64,000 nucleotides of DNA from Opitutus sp. (lineage in GTDB: Bacteria; Verrucomicrobiota; Verrucomicrobiia; Opitutales; Opitutaceae). How positions within the stretch are numbered: the first letter of the stretch is position 1; each line of letters begins with the position of its first letter. Location: assembly GCA_024998815.1 (NCBI GenBank), contig JACEUQ010000001.1:1178001-1242000 (forward strand), in the 5' to 3' direction. The notes under the pieces are model-generated. The model worked only from the letters and a program-made list of their open reading frames with translations, did no database searches and was not told where the DNA came from. A program made the position numbers and the translations under genes. Below, piece after piece: positions 43,857 through 52,139 of this stretch.

Positions 43857-45397
43857 TAGGCGGCCCTCCGGTTGGTGTTTTTGAACCGCTCCGTCATCCA
43901 GACACCGGCGTCGGCGAAGCTGACGAGGTCGGGGCGGGCATGACCGTTGCGACGCAAACACGCCACCTGTTTTGGCGTAGCCAAGCCGAGGTTACGCCGG
44001 GCGAGGATGCGATCGATGATCGCTGCCGCGTGACCTTTGTCCCGGATGGCGGACGGATCGAGGCCGTTGCGCTCGAGCAGGCTGAGTTGCTTGAACGTGG
44101 GTGCCTGGTGGTGCCAGGCCATGGTCGGGGCGTATTCGGCGAGTTCAATTTCGTGCAGGGAGAGCGCGAATTCGACCGGGTCGAGCTGGCGCTCCGCCCG
44201 ACGGGCATTAGCTGCCAGTTCGGCAGCCAACACCGCCTCGCGCTGGCCCTTGGCATCGATTTCTTCTTCCAGCAGATCGCGCTCCTCGTCGCCGGCCTCT
44301 TCAGCCTGGGCAATCATCGCATTGGCAATCTCTGGCGTGGAGGCCACCAGATGCGCCGGCCGCACAATGGAGTGGCGGCCGGTCATCCATAGAAAATCCA
44401 GCACCAGTAGGTTTTCCTTGCCTGGGTAAAGCCGGGTGCCGCGACCAATGATCTGCGCGTAAAGAGCGCGTACCTTGGTCGGGCGGAGGCAAACCACACA
44501 CTCCACCGAGGGCTCGTCGAAACCCTCAGTGAGGAGCATGGAATTGCTCAGTATTTGGAAATCACCGGCGGCGAAACGGGCCAGCCGGTCGGCCCGGTCC
44601 TTACTTTGGCCGTCGATGTGGGCAGCGGTGAAACCTACCTCTTGGCAGAGTTCTACGAATAACTGGGACGTGCGGATTAGCGGCAGGAAGACGAGGGTTT
44701 TGCGGTCCCCGATCGACTCGCGCATGGCTTCGACGATTTCACGCAATGCGGGCTCGATGACGTCACCCAAGTCGGCGTCGTTGTAGTCACCGGCCACAGT
44801 GCGTACGTCGGTCAGGTTGATCTCCACCGGCAGGGTGCGCACCGAAATGCGCGAGAGATACCCGTCCTCGATGAGTTCGTGCAGACCGACCTCGAAGGCG
44901 ATGTCCTCAAAGTAGGTGCCGAGGTTTTTCTTGTCGCCGCGGTCCGGCGTGGCGGTGACGCCCAGCACCTTGGCGTGTCCATCGAAGTGCCGGAGCACCC
45001 GCTGGTAACTTTCTGCCAAGGCATGGTGCGCCTCGTCGACCACGACCAAGTTAAAATGGTCGCGGGGCCAACGGCTGAGGCGTTTTTCGCCCATCAGGGT
45101 TTGCACCGAGGCGACCACCACCTGGGCGGCGAGGCTGGCTTGGCGGGTGCCGCATTCGGTTTCGGCGACAATGCCGGTGGCGCGGGTGAGCTTGTCGGCC
45201 GCCTGGCTGAGCAATTCCTCGCGGTGGGCTAGGATGAGGGTGCGGCCGGGCGCGAACTTTTCCGCCGTGTGGGAAAAGATCACCGTTTTACCGGCGGCGG
45301 TGGGGAGGACGGCCAACAATTTACCGTGCTGGCGAAACTTGCTGAGCACGGCCTCGACGCAGGCCGTTTGGTAGGGGCGTAGGTTAAAACGGCTCAT
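43856..45397 (-). CDS. Superfamily 2 DEAD/DEAH-type helicase
   Basis: A 513-residue helicase from the ATG at 45397. Motifs are Walker A PTAAGKT (~37-43), DEAH in VVVDEAHHAL (~118), SAT-type GVTATPDR, and motif VI QIIGRGTRLYPG (~335). Most of the sequence matches ResIII-type phage helicases; the C-terminal ~150 residues are element-specific. It overlaps the DUF669-like gene upstream by 14 bp and the primase-helicase downstream. Role: unwinding during replication or recombination of the element. Confidence 0.87.
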   Translation of the reverse strand: MSRFNLRPYQTACVEAVLSKFRQHGKLLAVLPTAAGKTVIFSHTAEKFAPGRTLILAHREELLSQAADKLTRATGIVAETECGTRQASLAAQVVVASVQTLMGEKRLSRWPRDHFNLVVVDEAHHALAESYQRVLRHFDGHAKVLGVTATPDRGDKKNLGTYFEDIAFEVGLHELIEDGYLSRISVRTLPVEINLTDVRTVAGDYNDADLGDVIEPALREIVEAMRESIGDRKTLVFLPLIRTSQLFVELCQEVGFTAAHIDGQSKDRADRLARFAAGDFQILSNSMLLTEGFDEPSVECVVCLRPTKVRALYAQIIGRGTRLYPGKENLLVLDFLWMTGRHSIVRPAHLVASTPEIANAMIAQAEEAGDEERDLLEEEIDAKGQREAVLAAELAANARRAERQLDPVEFALSLHEIELAEYAPTMAWHHQAPTFKQLSLLERNGLDPSAIRDKGHAAAIIDRILARRNLGLATPKQVACLRRNGHARPDLVSFADAGVWMTERFKNTNRRAA

Positions 45398-45821
45398 TGG
45401 CGGCTCTTTCCTTTTTAGCGGCGTTTGCGGGTGCGGTCGGAGCGGTGCGGATGAGCGGCGCGAGCCAGGCATCGATCTTGTTATTCGAGCGACCGTTGTA
45501 GTCCTCGACCTTGAGGCGGGCGCGCAGGGTGCGACCGGGCAGATCGGCGGCGTCGAGCTCGACCGGTTCGCCCGGGGCGATGGTTTGCCCAAGTGCGATA
45601 CGGAAGGTATCGATCTTCCAAGCGGAGGAGGCAGAAGCCACGAGGTAGTCGAACAGCGTGGACGTGGCCCCGTCGGCGGCCTCGGCTTCGAGGGTGAGTT
45701 TGATCATGTCCGCGCCGGTGGAGCGCGAGACGGTTTCAGAGGCCTCAAGGATGGTGACCGAATAGTCACCGGCGGGGAGGTGGTAGGCTTTGGGGGCGTC
45801 GGCGGAAGAAGTGTATTTCAT
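45384..45821 (-). CDS. DUF669-like phage replication protein
   Basis: A 145-residue protein from the ATG at 45821. The pattern HLPAGDYSVTILEASETVS, then IKLTLEAEAADG and a late RTLRARLKVEDYNGRSNNKID, resembles DUF669 phage proteins, beta-rich and often next to helicases and Sak4-type ATPases. A single-strand DNA-binding role is commonly suspected for this group. The start lies 5 bp after the exonuclease stop, so it is co-transcribed. Confidence 0.62.
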   Translation of the reverse strand: MKYTSSADAPKAYHLPAGDYSVTILEASETVSRSTGADMIKLTLEAEAADGATSTLFDYLVASASSAWKIDTFRIALGQTIAPGEPVELDAADLPGRTLRARLKVEDYNGRSNNKIDAWLAPLIRTAPTAPANAAKKERAANEPF

Positions 45822-45826
45822 GGGAA

Positions 45827-46474
45827 TTAGCGGGATGGTTGGGTAAGGAGGCCGAGCGCGACGGCGCAGCGGCGGGTGAGGCGGAGGTCGTTGGCGAGGT
45901 AGTCGAGGGCACCGGCAGGATCGGTGGCCCACTGGGCGGCGAAGTCGGCGCCGTGGCCGGTCTTGCGGCCGACGCCGAGGAACTGAGCGAGGCGGTCGAG
46001 CGAGACGGAGTCCTCGCGGTTACCGCAGCGCCAACAGTCGAGCAGGTCGCGGCACTGGGAGGGCAGAAACCGGCCGGAAACGAGTTCGGTCGGCACCGGC
46101 ACGCGGAGGTGCCAGGAGCGGCGGATCAAAAACGGCAGGTCGAAGCGGTTGCTATTAAACCCGATCAGCTCGGCCTGGAGATACCCGGTCGGCGCGATCA
46201 GTTGCCAAAAGGCGGCGATGTCGGCGGCCTCGTTGTTGGAGGCAAAGAAACCGATTTCACCGGTCGCTTCGTTGGTGTAGCCGATCGCGAGCACTCGGCC
46301 GGTGAGCGCGGAGAGTGCGCCGGATTGGAACCACTCGGCCTCCTTTTCGGAGACGTAAGCGCGGATCTTTTCGGGATCCTTCCAGTTGGCCGGGGCCTCG
46401 AAGTGCGGCACGCACTCGGCGAGTTCGGCGCGGGAACGCGGGCCGGTTTCGATGTCGAAAATGTAGGTGCTCAT
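45827..46474 (-). CDS. DEDD 3'-5' exonuclease
   Basis: A 215-residue RNase-H-fold exonuclease of the phage DNA-polymerase-B-exo type. Motifs are FDIET (Asp7, Glu9), GFNSNRFDLPFLIRR (Asp in motif II) and YLANDLRLT (Asp in motif III). The catalytic set appears complete. It overlaps the AAA_24 gene upstream by 4 bp and precedes the DUF669-like gene, as in many phage recombination cassettes. It probably processes DNA ends in the element's replication. Confidence 0.82.
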   Translation of the reverse strand: MSTYIFDIETGPRSRAELAECVPHFEAPANWKDPEKIRAYVSEKEAEWFQSGALSALTGRVLAIGYTNEATGEIGFFASNNEAADIAAFWQLIAPTGYLQAELIGFNSNRFDLPFLIRRSWHLRVPVPTELVSGRFLPSQCRDLLDCWRCGNREDSVSLDRLAQFLGVGRKTGHGADFAAQWATDPAGALDYLANDLRLTRRCAVALGLLTQPSR

Positions 46475-47580
46475 CGGGCACCTCCGTTTTGGCGCGAGCC
46501 GGCTTTGGCGGCGGTCGAGGTGGAACCCTCGGCGATGCGGTTCATTTGGTCCTGCAGCTTGCCGATTAACCGGTCGGCCTGCTCGGCGGTGAGCTCGTTC
46601 CAGTGCAGGTCGATGCTATCGCAGCCGATCCAGGCGAAGGCCTTGGCACGGTCTTCGGGCGTTTTCTTGAGGGTGGCCCAGTAGAGGGTGAGTTTTTCGA
46701 CCTGCTCGCAGGTGATCAGGAGCACCGGTGCGGAATGGGAGGGCTGGGAGGAAGGGGATTTATGGGACGATGGGGCGGCCGGTGCTGGGACTGGTGCCGG
46801 TGCTGGTGCCGTGGCTGGGGCGGCGGGGATAGCGGCTCGGATGAAAAGAGGCACGAGGCTCGCGACGACACAGGGGACTTTGTCGTCAAGGCCGTAGCGG
46901 TTTTTGGCATCCCAGGCGGCGGTGTGGGTCGTGTGGATGACCCGCTCGCGGCCACCGACGGCGCGCTGCTTGCCGTCCTTTTCGGTGACCTTGGTCACGA
47001 AGTTCACAAACAGGAGGGCATCGACCCACTCCTTCACCAAGGCGGCGACCTGCTTGCTCAGCTTGAGCTCGAAGCGGTCGTAGGCGCCGACCGCGTCGGG
47101 GGCCTCGAATTTACGGATCATCGAGTGTCCGACCAGGACCACATGAATCCCGCGGTCGCGGAGCTTTTCGAGCGGGGTCAAAAAGCGGGCGAACTCCTCG
47201 GCCAAGTAGACGTTACCCTTGCCGTACCCGAAGTCTTCGAGGCTCTCTTTGTTGGCCTTGCGGCAAACTTCCTCGATGAGGAGCTTTTCGGCCCAGTCGA
47301 TGGAGTCGATGACTAGGGTTTGAAACCCATGGTCGGCGGCGAGCAGGTGGTTGATGGCGGCGAGCAGCTCGGCCCAGGCGCGGGGCCGGGGGAAACGGGC
47401 AACGTCAAGGTGGGCGGAGCCACCCTCGGTATCGAGGAACACCGGTGAGGGGAAACCGGCGGTGAGGGAGGTCTTGCCGACGCCCTCGGGCCCGTAAAGG
47501 GCGAGACGGGTGGCGCTCGGGATCAGGCCGCGCGTGATGGTCACGGGGGCGGCGGGTTTACTGACGGCTGAAACAGACAT
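46471..47580 (-). CDS. AAA_24 RecA-fold ATPase (Sak4-like)
   Basis: A 369-residue phage-type ATPase. Walker A is GPEGVGKT (residues 30-37) and Walker B TLVIDSIDW (Asp92). The core ends at ~245 and is followed by a Pro/Ala/Ser linker (about 250-285) and a helical tail with TCEQVEKLTLYWATLKKTP. AAA_24 proteins act as single-strand annealing or strand-exchange factors in phages. It is the first gene of the leftward replication operon. A candidate operator, GGGTAATTACCC, lies 110 bp upstream of its start. Confidence 0.82.
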   Translation of the reverse strand: MSVSAVSKPAAPVTITRGLIPSATRLALYGPEGVGKTSLTAGFPSPVFLDTEGGSAHLDVARFPRPRAWAELLAAINHLLAADHGFQTLVIDSIDWAEKLLIEEVCRKANKESLEDFGYGKGNVYLAEEFARFLTPLEKLRDRGIHVVLVGHSMIRKFEAPDAVGAYDRFELKLSKQVAALVKEWVDALLFVNFVTKVTEKDGKQRAVGGRERVIHTTHTAAWDAKNRYGLDDKVPCVVASLVPLFIRAAIPAAPATAPAPAPVPAPAAPSSHKSPSSQPSHSAPVLLITCEQVEKLTLYWATLKKTPEDRAKAFAWIGCDSIDLHWNELTAEQADRLIGKLQDQMNRIAEGSTSTAAKAGSRQNGGAR

Positions 47581-47689
47581 GTTGTTGGCAAATCACCAGA
47601 GCGCCGAACGGGAGGCATAACCCGGAGCCTCCCATCCGGCTCCGCTGGTGGCGGAGGTTTTGCGGATGTTTTGGGTTACGAAACCACGG

Positions 47690-47711
47690 GGGTAATTACC
47701 CAAATTACCCA
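47690..47711. promoter_or_regulatory. Candidate operator GGGTAATTACCC (site 1)
   Basis: A perfect 12-bp palindrome at 47690-47701 is followed at once by a half-site AAATTACCC. It lies upstream of the AAA_24 replication operon, between that gene and the terminator at 47736. The identical palindrome recurs at 47834-47845. Likely target of a repressor controlling replication genes; inference. Confidence 0.5.
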
Positions 47712-47735
47712 AAAACGGCCCCGCGACTGAGGCAC

Positions 47736-47768
47736 AAAAAAGCCGCCTGCGGTGCGCAAGCGGCTTTT
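47736..47768 (-). terminator. Intrinsic terminator after the 387-residue gene
   Basis: Stem arms GCGGCTTTT and AAAAGCCGC (47738-47746 and 47760-47768) around a 13-nt loop. Read leftward, the stem is followed by a T-run (the A-run at 47736-47741). It lies 11 bp past the stop of the gene at 47779 and separates it from the replication operon. Confidence 0.75.
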
Positions 47769-47778
47769 GTAGAGCGGG

Positions 47779-48942
47779 TTAATCTGAATCTGGTGGCTCG
47801 TCCGGATCCGCGGTGAGGTCGAGGGCGGGGACTGGGTAATTACCCACCGGCGGGGTAAAACGGGCGGATTGGGGCCGTAATTTGAAAAGCGGCCAGTAAC
47901 CAGGCACCGGAACGCAACCGGGGGTTTCGTGAAAAGGCGAAGTGGCTTTTTCGAAGCCGTTTTTTGGCAATACCAGCACGCGCTCGAATCCGGCGGCGAT
48001 TTCACGCATGCGGTTGCGAGCGGTGTCATCCCGTTTACCTGCTTTTGGAGTAATCGGGATGCAGCCGTGCTGGGCAGCGAAATCGAGTAACTGCCACGCC
48101 TCGGTTTCGGCTCCGGCCTTGTTTTCGAAGCCGAGTTCGGCGCGGGTGTAGGAGCGTTCAGGCGAACCCGACCTGTGGGCTATGTTGATTTTGCCGTTGG
48201 TCAGCAGTGTCACCACCAGATGCGCCCAGGTTGCACCGATCGGCAGCGGGAGCTTTTCCAAAACACGGGCGGGCTCGCGGTCGAGATCGTGCCAGCGTTC
48301 GGCCAGTTCGAGGGTCGCGAACAGCCGATTTTTGCGGTCCATTTCTAGGAAATCGGCCAGCACTCCGAGGCGGCCGCCGGACATTGTGAGGGCGGTATCC
48401 ACGGGATGGAGCGCTGCACTGGCGGTCGGCACGAAAAAGACCGGCCGCTCGTGCTTTTGGGCGGCGACGAAGGCGACGTTTTGGGCGTGGCCGACCACCG
48501 AGGTGGCGAGGGAAACGAAGACTGGGATGCGGCGTTTGGTGGCAGTGCCGAGCCGCCAGCAGGTTGGCGCCACCGCCTCGGGTGGGCCGTCGAGTGTCAG
48601 AGTCGAGGCTATGTCGGCCAAGACGGTGGGCAGGTCGATGCGCCAAACCAGCCGATCGGCAGCGGTGATTTCAAAATGTGGGCAAGCCTCGCCCGGCTGC
48701 GCGTAGGCAAACAGCCGGCCGTCACCGGCCTCGTCGATCCGGTGCAGCCGCCGGCAGGAGCGTTGGGCATGCCGACAAGGCACCCACCGCGCGGCCCGGC
48801 GGGTGTTAACGAGGTAACCGGTGGGCAGCGAAGAAAAGCAGTCTTGGCCAAGGTGGTGGAGCCACTCGGACGGGACCGCGCAAACTTCGGCCAGCACCGG
48901 CAACCGCTCAAGCAACCGAAACAAGAGAGCATTCGACATCAA
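47779..48942 (-). CDS. Unknown protein, 387 residues
   Basis: No family is recognised. An N-terminal Cys/His/Arg-rich patch (PCRHAQRSCRRLHRI at ~55-70, then CPHF) could bind zinc. The middle has alternating strands (RIPVFVSLATSVVGHA, ERPVFFVPTASA), and the C-terminal part is charged and then Pro-rich. It overlaps the upstream 402-residue gene by 35 bp, a strong sign of joint expression, and is followed by a terminator. Its place between integration genes and the replication operon fits an accessory or cargo function. No membrane segment or signal peptide is seen. Confidence 0.6.
   Translation of the reverse strand: MMSNALLFRLLERLPVLAEVCAVPSEWLHHLGQDCFSSLPTGYLVNTRRAARWVPCRHAQRSCRRLHRIDEAGDGRLFAYAQPGEACPHFEITAADRLVWRIDLPTVLADIASTLTLDGPPEAVAPTCWRLGTATKRRIPVFVSLATSVVGHAQNVAFVAAQKHERPVFFVPTASAALHPVDTALTMSGGRLGVLADFLEMDRKNRLFATLELAERWHDLDREPARVLEKLPLPIGATWAHLVVTLLTNGKINIAHRSGSPERSYTRAELGFENKAGAETEAWQLLDFAAQHGCIPITPKAGKRDDTARNRMREIAAGFERVLVLPKNGFEKATSPFHETPGCVPVPGYWPLFKLRPQSARFTPPVGNYPVPALDLTADPDEPPDSD
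47834..47845. promoter_or_regulatory. GGGTAATTACCC palindrome (site 2)
   Basis: Identical to site 1, lying within the 3' end of the gene at 47779. The two copies are 144 bp apart, a spacing that would allow looping by a dimeric or tetrameric repressor. Confidence 0.45.
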
Positions 48943-50116
48943 CGTAGTCGGGAGTTGGCGACGTTTCGCTAAGGATGAAGCCCGCGCTGCGCAGCCATTT
49001 TTCGACCAACAGGCCTTCGTTATCGCGCTTAAAACTGGCCTTGTTCGGAGTCTGCACGGTGACGAAGCGGGTGCGGCGCGAGTGGCTGAAGGTCACCTCG
49101 AAACAAGCCGCCTGGATGGTGCGCCCGTGGATGACGTTGGCCTCATTCATGGCCCTGCTGGCGAATAAATCGTCGGCCCGGTAAAGGACGGACTCGGCCA
49201 ACTCGCCACCGATGTGAACATCGAGTTCGATCAATGTGATCGATTTGAGGCCAACGATGTCGGCGCACACCAGCGACTGTTCGCGGGCGGTGCGGAGCGG
49301 TTCGAGGGTGTATTTGTCGGTGTCGGGAAAGGCGTCGGCTTTGTCGAGAAACTGCAAACCGCAGGCGTGGGTGTAGAGGTCGCAGTCGCGCTTTTTGGCG
49401 TGGATGCGCACCTCGTTATTTTGCGGATCGTAGACGATCACGTCGAAGACCTCGCGGCGGAACAGACAACTATCGGACTCGCTCGGGGCGTCGGCTTTGA
49501 CGATGCCCTCACGGACCAACGGGCCGCCGTGGCGGACGATGAAGCGAAGAGTTTCGCTGCCGTCGTTTTCAGGAAACTGGAAAACTTTAACGCTCTCCGG
49601 CGGGTAAAACGGGGCGAGGAGTGTGGCGATTTGTTCCTGAAACGCAGCCAACTCGACTGCATCGAGCCGACCGGTAGGCAGGTTCAACGAGGTGCGGTAG
49701 GAACGGAAAGTACGGTTTTCACGGGCGTAGCGGCGGGCATTGGTGTTCTCGACCAGTTCGGGGTCGATCAGCCAACGGGTCATGACGAAGACCACGTTTT
49801 CCAAGTTTCGGTCGCGGTTGAAATTGGGTTCGGTCTCGCGGATCGCCTCGACTAAGGCGGCGACGCCGGCCTCGTCGGACATTTCGTCGACCACGAACAT
49901 GGCCTGGGCGAGCCGTTTGTCCGGCATGGAGGCGAGCGGCTTCATCAACGTCGCGTGAAGCGCACGGTAATCGAGATTTTTAGGGCTGTCGGGCCAGTCG
50001 AACTGCAGGGATTGAAGGAATCCCTGATGCGGAAGAAAAAACCGGTGGAGCAGAGCGGCCGGGATGGAGCGCAGGAGACCGAGGGAGGTGAACGTGCGAG
50101 GATTGTAGTTCGACAT
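48908..50116 (-). CDS. Unknown protein, 402 residues
   Basis: No family is recognised. It is predicted soluble, with a helical first half (MKPLASMPDKRLAQAMFVVDEM, shown as MPDKRLAQAMFVVDEM) and a beta-rich second half (EVFDVIVYDPQNNEVRIHA; TLIELDVHIGGELAESVLYR). The late TIQAACFEVTFSHSRRTRFV pattern could be a nucleic-acid-binding or nuclease-like fold, but no catalytic signature is certain. It is coupled to the 387-residue gene (35-bp overlap). The upstream 300 bp (50117-50418) is A+T-rich near 50250-50320 and probably holds its promoter. Confidence 0.6.
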   Translation of the reverse strand: MSNYNPRTFTSLGLLRSIPAALLHRFFLPHQGFLQSLQFDWPDSPKNLDYRALHATLMKPLASMPDKRLAQAMFVVDEMSDEAGVAALVEAIRETEPNFNRDRNLENVVFVMTRWLIDPELVENTNARRYARENRTFRSYRTSLNLPTGRLDAVELAAFQEQIATLLAPFYPPESVKVFQFPENDGSETLRFIVRHGGPLVREGIVKADAPSESDSCLFRREVFDVIVYDPQNNEVRIHAKKRDCDLYTHACGLQFLDKADAFPDTDKYTLEPLRTAREQSLVCADIVGLKSITLIELDVHIGGELAESVLYRADDLFASRAMNEANVIHGRTIQAACFEVTFSHSRRTRFVTVQTPNKASFKRDNEGLLVEKWLRSAGFILSETSPTPDYVDVECSLVSVA

Positions 50117-50292
50117 TAGTGGGTGTGCAGGGGTGTACGGGCGCGCACCTGGCGAGAAGGAGGGAAAACCCTCGAACCCGCGTTGCCGTTAGCCCATACA
50201 AGCCCCAAGCGGTTGTGGGGTGTGGACCTTTATTGGCCTGGCTCAATTGATTACTAATTGTTAAAAGTTTAAATAATAGGTACTTAAGTTAA

Positions 50293-50321
50293 TCAGTTAA
50301 TTTTCGATTAACTGAGTTTTT
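50293..50321 (+). terminator. Hairpin TCAGTTAAT/ATTAACTGA with T-run
   Basis: A perfect 9-bp stem (50293-50301 and 50307-50315) with loop TTTCG is followed by GTTTTT on the plus strand. It fits a weak intrinsic terminator for any rightward transcript, or an operator, since the leftward gene at 48908 must be transcribed from near here. Confidence 0.4.
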
Positions 50322-50360
50322 GAGGGAACCGAGGGCGGTAAATGGGTTACTGTGGTTGCC

Positions 50361-50385
50361 AAAAAAGCCCGCCGGTAAGGGCGGC
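50361..50385 (-). terminator. Terminator after the excisionase-like gene
   Basis: CCGCC and GGCGG can pair just left of the gene at 50419. Read leftward, the stem is followed by six T (the A-run at 50361-50366). Confidence 0.5.
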
Positions 50386-50418
50386 GCCGGAAATCGACGC
50401 AATGCGTCGGGATGCGAA

Positions 50419-50652
50419 TCAGGCGCGGGCGGGGATTTTTAGTTTGGTGCGGATGTGAAGGGCGACCTCGGAGACGTCGTAATAAACGAAATGGCCGATT
50501 CGGTGGTGGGGAATGCGGCGGAGTTTTGACCATTCGCGCAGCGTGCGGATGGAGGGCTCTTTACCGGCGGGGAAAATCCCGCTGGCGCGCAGGCCGACGA
50601 TGTCGGTGAGTTGAGAGTTGAGGCAGGGAGCGGAAACGGTGGTTGGGTTCAT
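50419..50652 (-). CDS. Excisionase-like MerR-fold DNA-binding protein
   Basis: A 77-residue protein from the ATG at 50652. The core GIFPAGKEPSIRTLREWSKLRRIPHHRIGHFVYYD is a winged-helix of the excisionase/HTH_17 type (shown in parts: SIRTLREWSKLRRIPH and RIGHFVYYD). Such proteins bind attachment sites and steer the integrase towards excision. It lies downstream of the integrase, separated by a terminator and a palindrome, as is common for int-xis modules. Confidence 0.7.
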   Translation of the reverse strand: MNPTTVSAPCLNSQLTDIVGLRASGIFPAGKEPSIRTLREWSKLRRIPHHRIGHFVYYDVSEVALHIRTKLKIPARA

Positions 50653-50684
50653 ACGCACAAGACGGGGAGTCAACGTGGAGGCGC

Positions 50685-50714
50685 AAAAAAGCCCGCACCG
50701 GTGAAAGTGCGGGC
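50685..50714 (-). terminator. Intrinsic terminator of the integrase gene
   Basis: Arms GCCCGCAC (50691-50698) and GTGCGGGC (50707-50714) with an 8-nt loop. Read leftward, six T follow (A-run 50685-50690). It ends transcripts from the integrase at 50850. Confidence 0.78.
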
Positions 50715-50721
50715 GGTGATC

Positions 50722-50745
50722 AAAAACGACACCTGTGTCGTTTTT
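50722..50745. repeat. 24-bp palindrome near the integrase
   Basis: Arms AAAAACGACACC and TGTGTCGTTTTT pair except at the centre. It is nearly the same as the palindrome at 40357-40380 inside a coding sequence. It may add to termination here, but its recurrence 10.4 kb away suggests a protein-binding site shared across the element. Confidence 0.72.
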
Positions 50746-50849
50746 GGCTTGGGGTTAAAGGCTGGCAGGGTTGGGCGAGGTCAAATCGGTCAACATTGAC
50801 TGATTTGTCCCCCGCTTAGCGCGGGCAGGTGGTGTGGGTTGGGTGCCGA

Positions 50850-52067
50850 CTACGCGGCGATGGGTAGGAAATCAGACGGTAACGAGATAGGTAGGAGGGG
50901 TGCAGCGGATGTGCAGGCGGTCGGCAAGATGCCAAAAAACAGCTCGGCTTCAGCGGGAGTTTTGAGGTCGAGGTAGTGCTTGCGGATGATGCTTTCCGAA
51001 TTGCCTGCCTGGAGTGCCGCCTCTCCCATCGACCGGTATTTGGCGACGTGCATGGAAATGAACGTGTGCCGCATGATGTCGTGGGACAGGTCGAAGGCTT
51101 TGGCGACGGCCGCACGGGTGTGTTGCAGGTTTTTGGGGATGATAGGGAAACGGTCGAGAGGGTAAGCGGTTAGCCAGGCCGCGAGGTTGGGCTGAATGGT
51201 GACGTTGCGCTTCATGCGAACCTTGAAGACCTCGGGCTCGATCAGGATGACGCCGGTATCGAGACGGACATAGTCGGCTTGGAGTTTCAGGATTTCGCCA
51301 TGCCGGACGCAGGGGCGAATCCCGGCGAAGAGGGCGAGGGCGAAGAACGGCACCAGACTGCCGCCGTCCACCCGTTCGACGTGGTGCATGAGCTTGGCGG
51401 CCTGCGCGGCGCTGAGGGTCTTGGCGGAACCGCGCCGGTGGGCGATGCGGTGGTGGGGGATTTTTTCGATGGGATTGGCTGCCACCCAATCGTGCTGGAA
51501 CGAGAACTTGAAAAAGGTGTGTAAGATGCCGCGACGGTTGTTAAATGATTTGGGCTTAGCGTTGCCGCGCTGGCAGTGCTCGGCGAGTTGGCGGGTGGTC
51601 AACTGAGAGACGAGGCAACGAGGGAAAGCCGCGATCAACACCTTGAGTTGGCGGCGGATGTGGTCGAGTTGGGAGATCGAAAGCAGGTTATGAGAGTGCT
51701 CTCGCTCTTTGCTGACGATGTAGGTCGCCACCGCTTCGGCGAGTGGGTGCTCACGGTCGGGCGCACGGTAGGTGGCCAGAGCAAATTCTAGGTAGAACGA
51801 GAGCGACTTGGGGGCGTCGGCGAGGCGCTGAAAAGCGGCCTCGGCTTCATGTAACTGCTCTTCACTGAGGCGGGTTGCGGTGGCACGGATGCCGGTTTCG
51901 GCTTGGCACTGCTGAATCTCCATCGATTGGCGCTCAGCAGCGGCCTCGGCGCGGGTGGAGAAGTTCTTGCGGATGCGCTTGCCATCGAGCCAGCCGGTGA
52001 GGCGGAAAACGATTTCCCCGGAGGGATTCGTGAATTCTGAAATGACGAACTGCGGAGCCTGGGACAT
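50850..52067 (-). CDS. int: Tyrosine site-specific integrase
   Basis: A 405-residue phage-type recombinase. The N-terminal ~200 residues form an arm-binding and core-binding region (SAM-like, around EHPLAEAVATYIVSKEREHSH, given as LAEAVATYIVSKEREHS). The catalytic domain has Arg in FAGIRPCVRHGEIL (~250), HDIMRHTF (His and Arg, ~330) and the nucleophile Tyr in RKHYLDL (~367). The gene begins 73 bp from a tRNA-Ser 3'-end fragment (52140-52166), the likely attachment site. It directs integration and excision of the element at 39354-52166. Confidence 0.92.
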   Translation of the reverse strand: MSQAPQFVISEFTNPSGEIVFRLTGWLDGKRIRKNFSTRAEAAAERQSMEIQQCQAETGIRATATRLSEEQLHEAEAAFQRLADAPKSLSFYLEFALATYRAPDREHPLAEAVATYIVSKEREHSHNLLSISQLDHIRRQLKVLIAAFPRCLVSQLTTRQLAEHCQRGNAKPKSFNNRRGILHTFFKFSFQHDWVAANPIEKIPHHRIAHRRGSAKTLSAAQAAKLMHHVERVDGGSLVPFFALALFAGIRPCVRHGEILKLQADYVRLDTGVILIEPEVFKVRMKRNVTIQPNLAAWLTAYPLDRFPIIPKNLQHTRAAVAKAFDLSHDIMRHTFISMHVAKYRSMGEAALQAGNSESIIRKHYLDLKTPAEAELFFGILPTACTSAAPLLPISLPSDFLPIAA

Positions 52068-52139
52068 GTAGGATTTGCCACGTCAACTGACAAATCGGGT
52101 GGTCGCTTCCACTAAGCAACTCAATAAGAGCGAGTTAAC

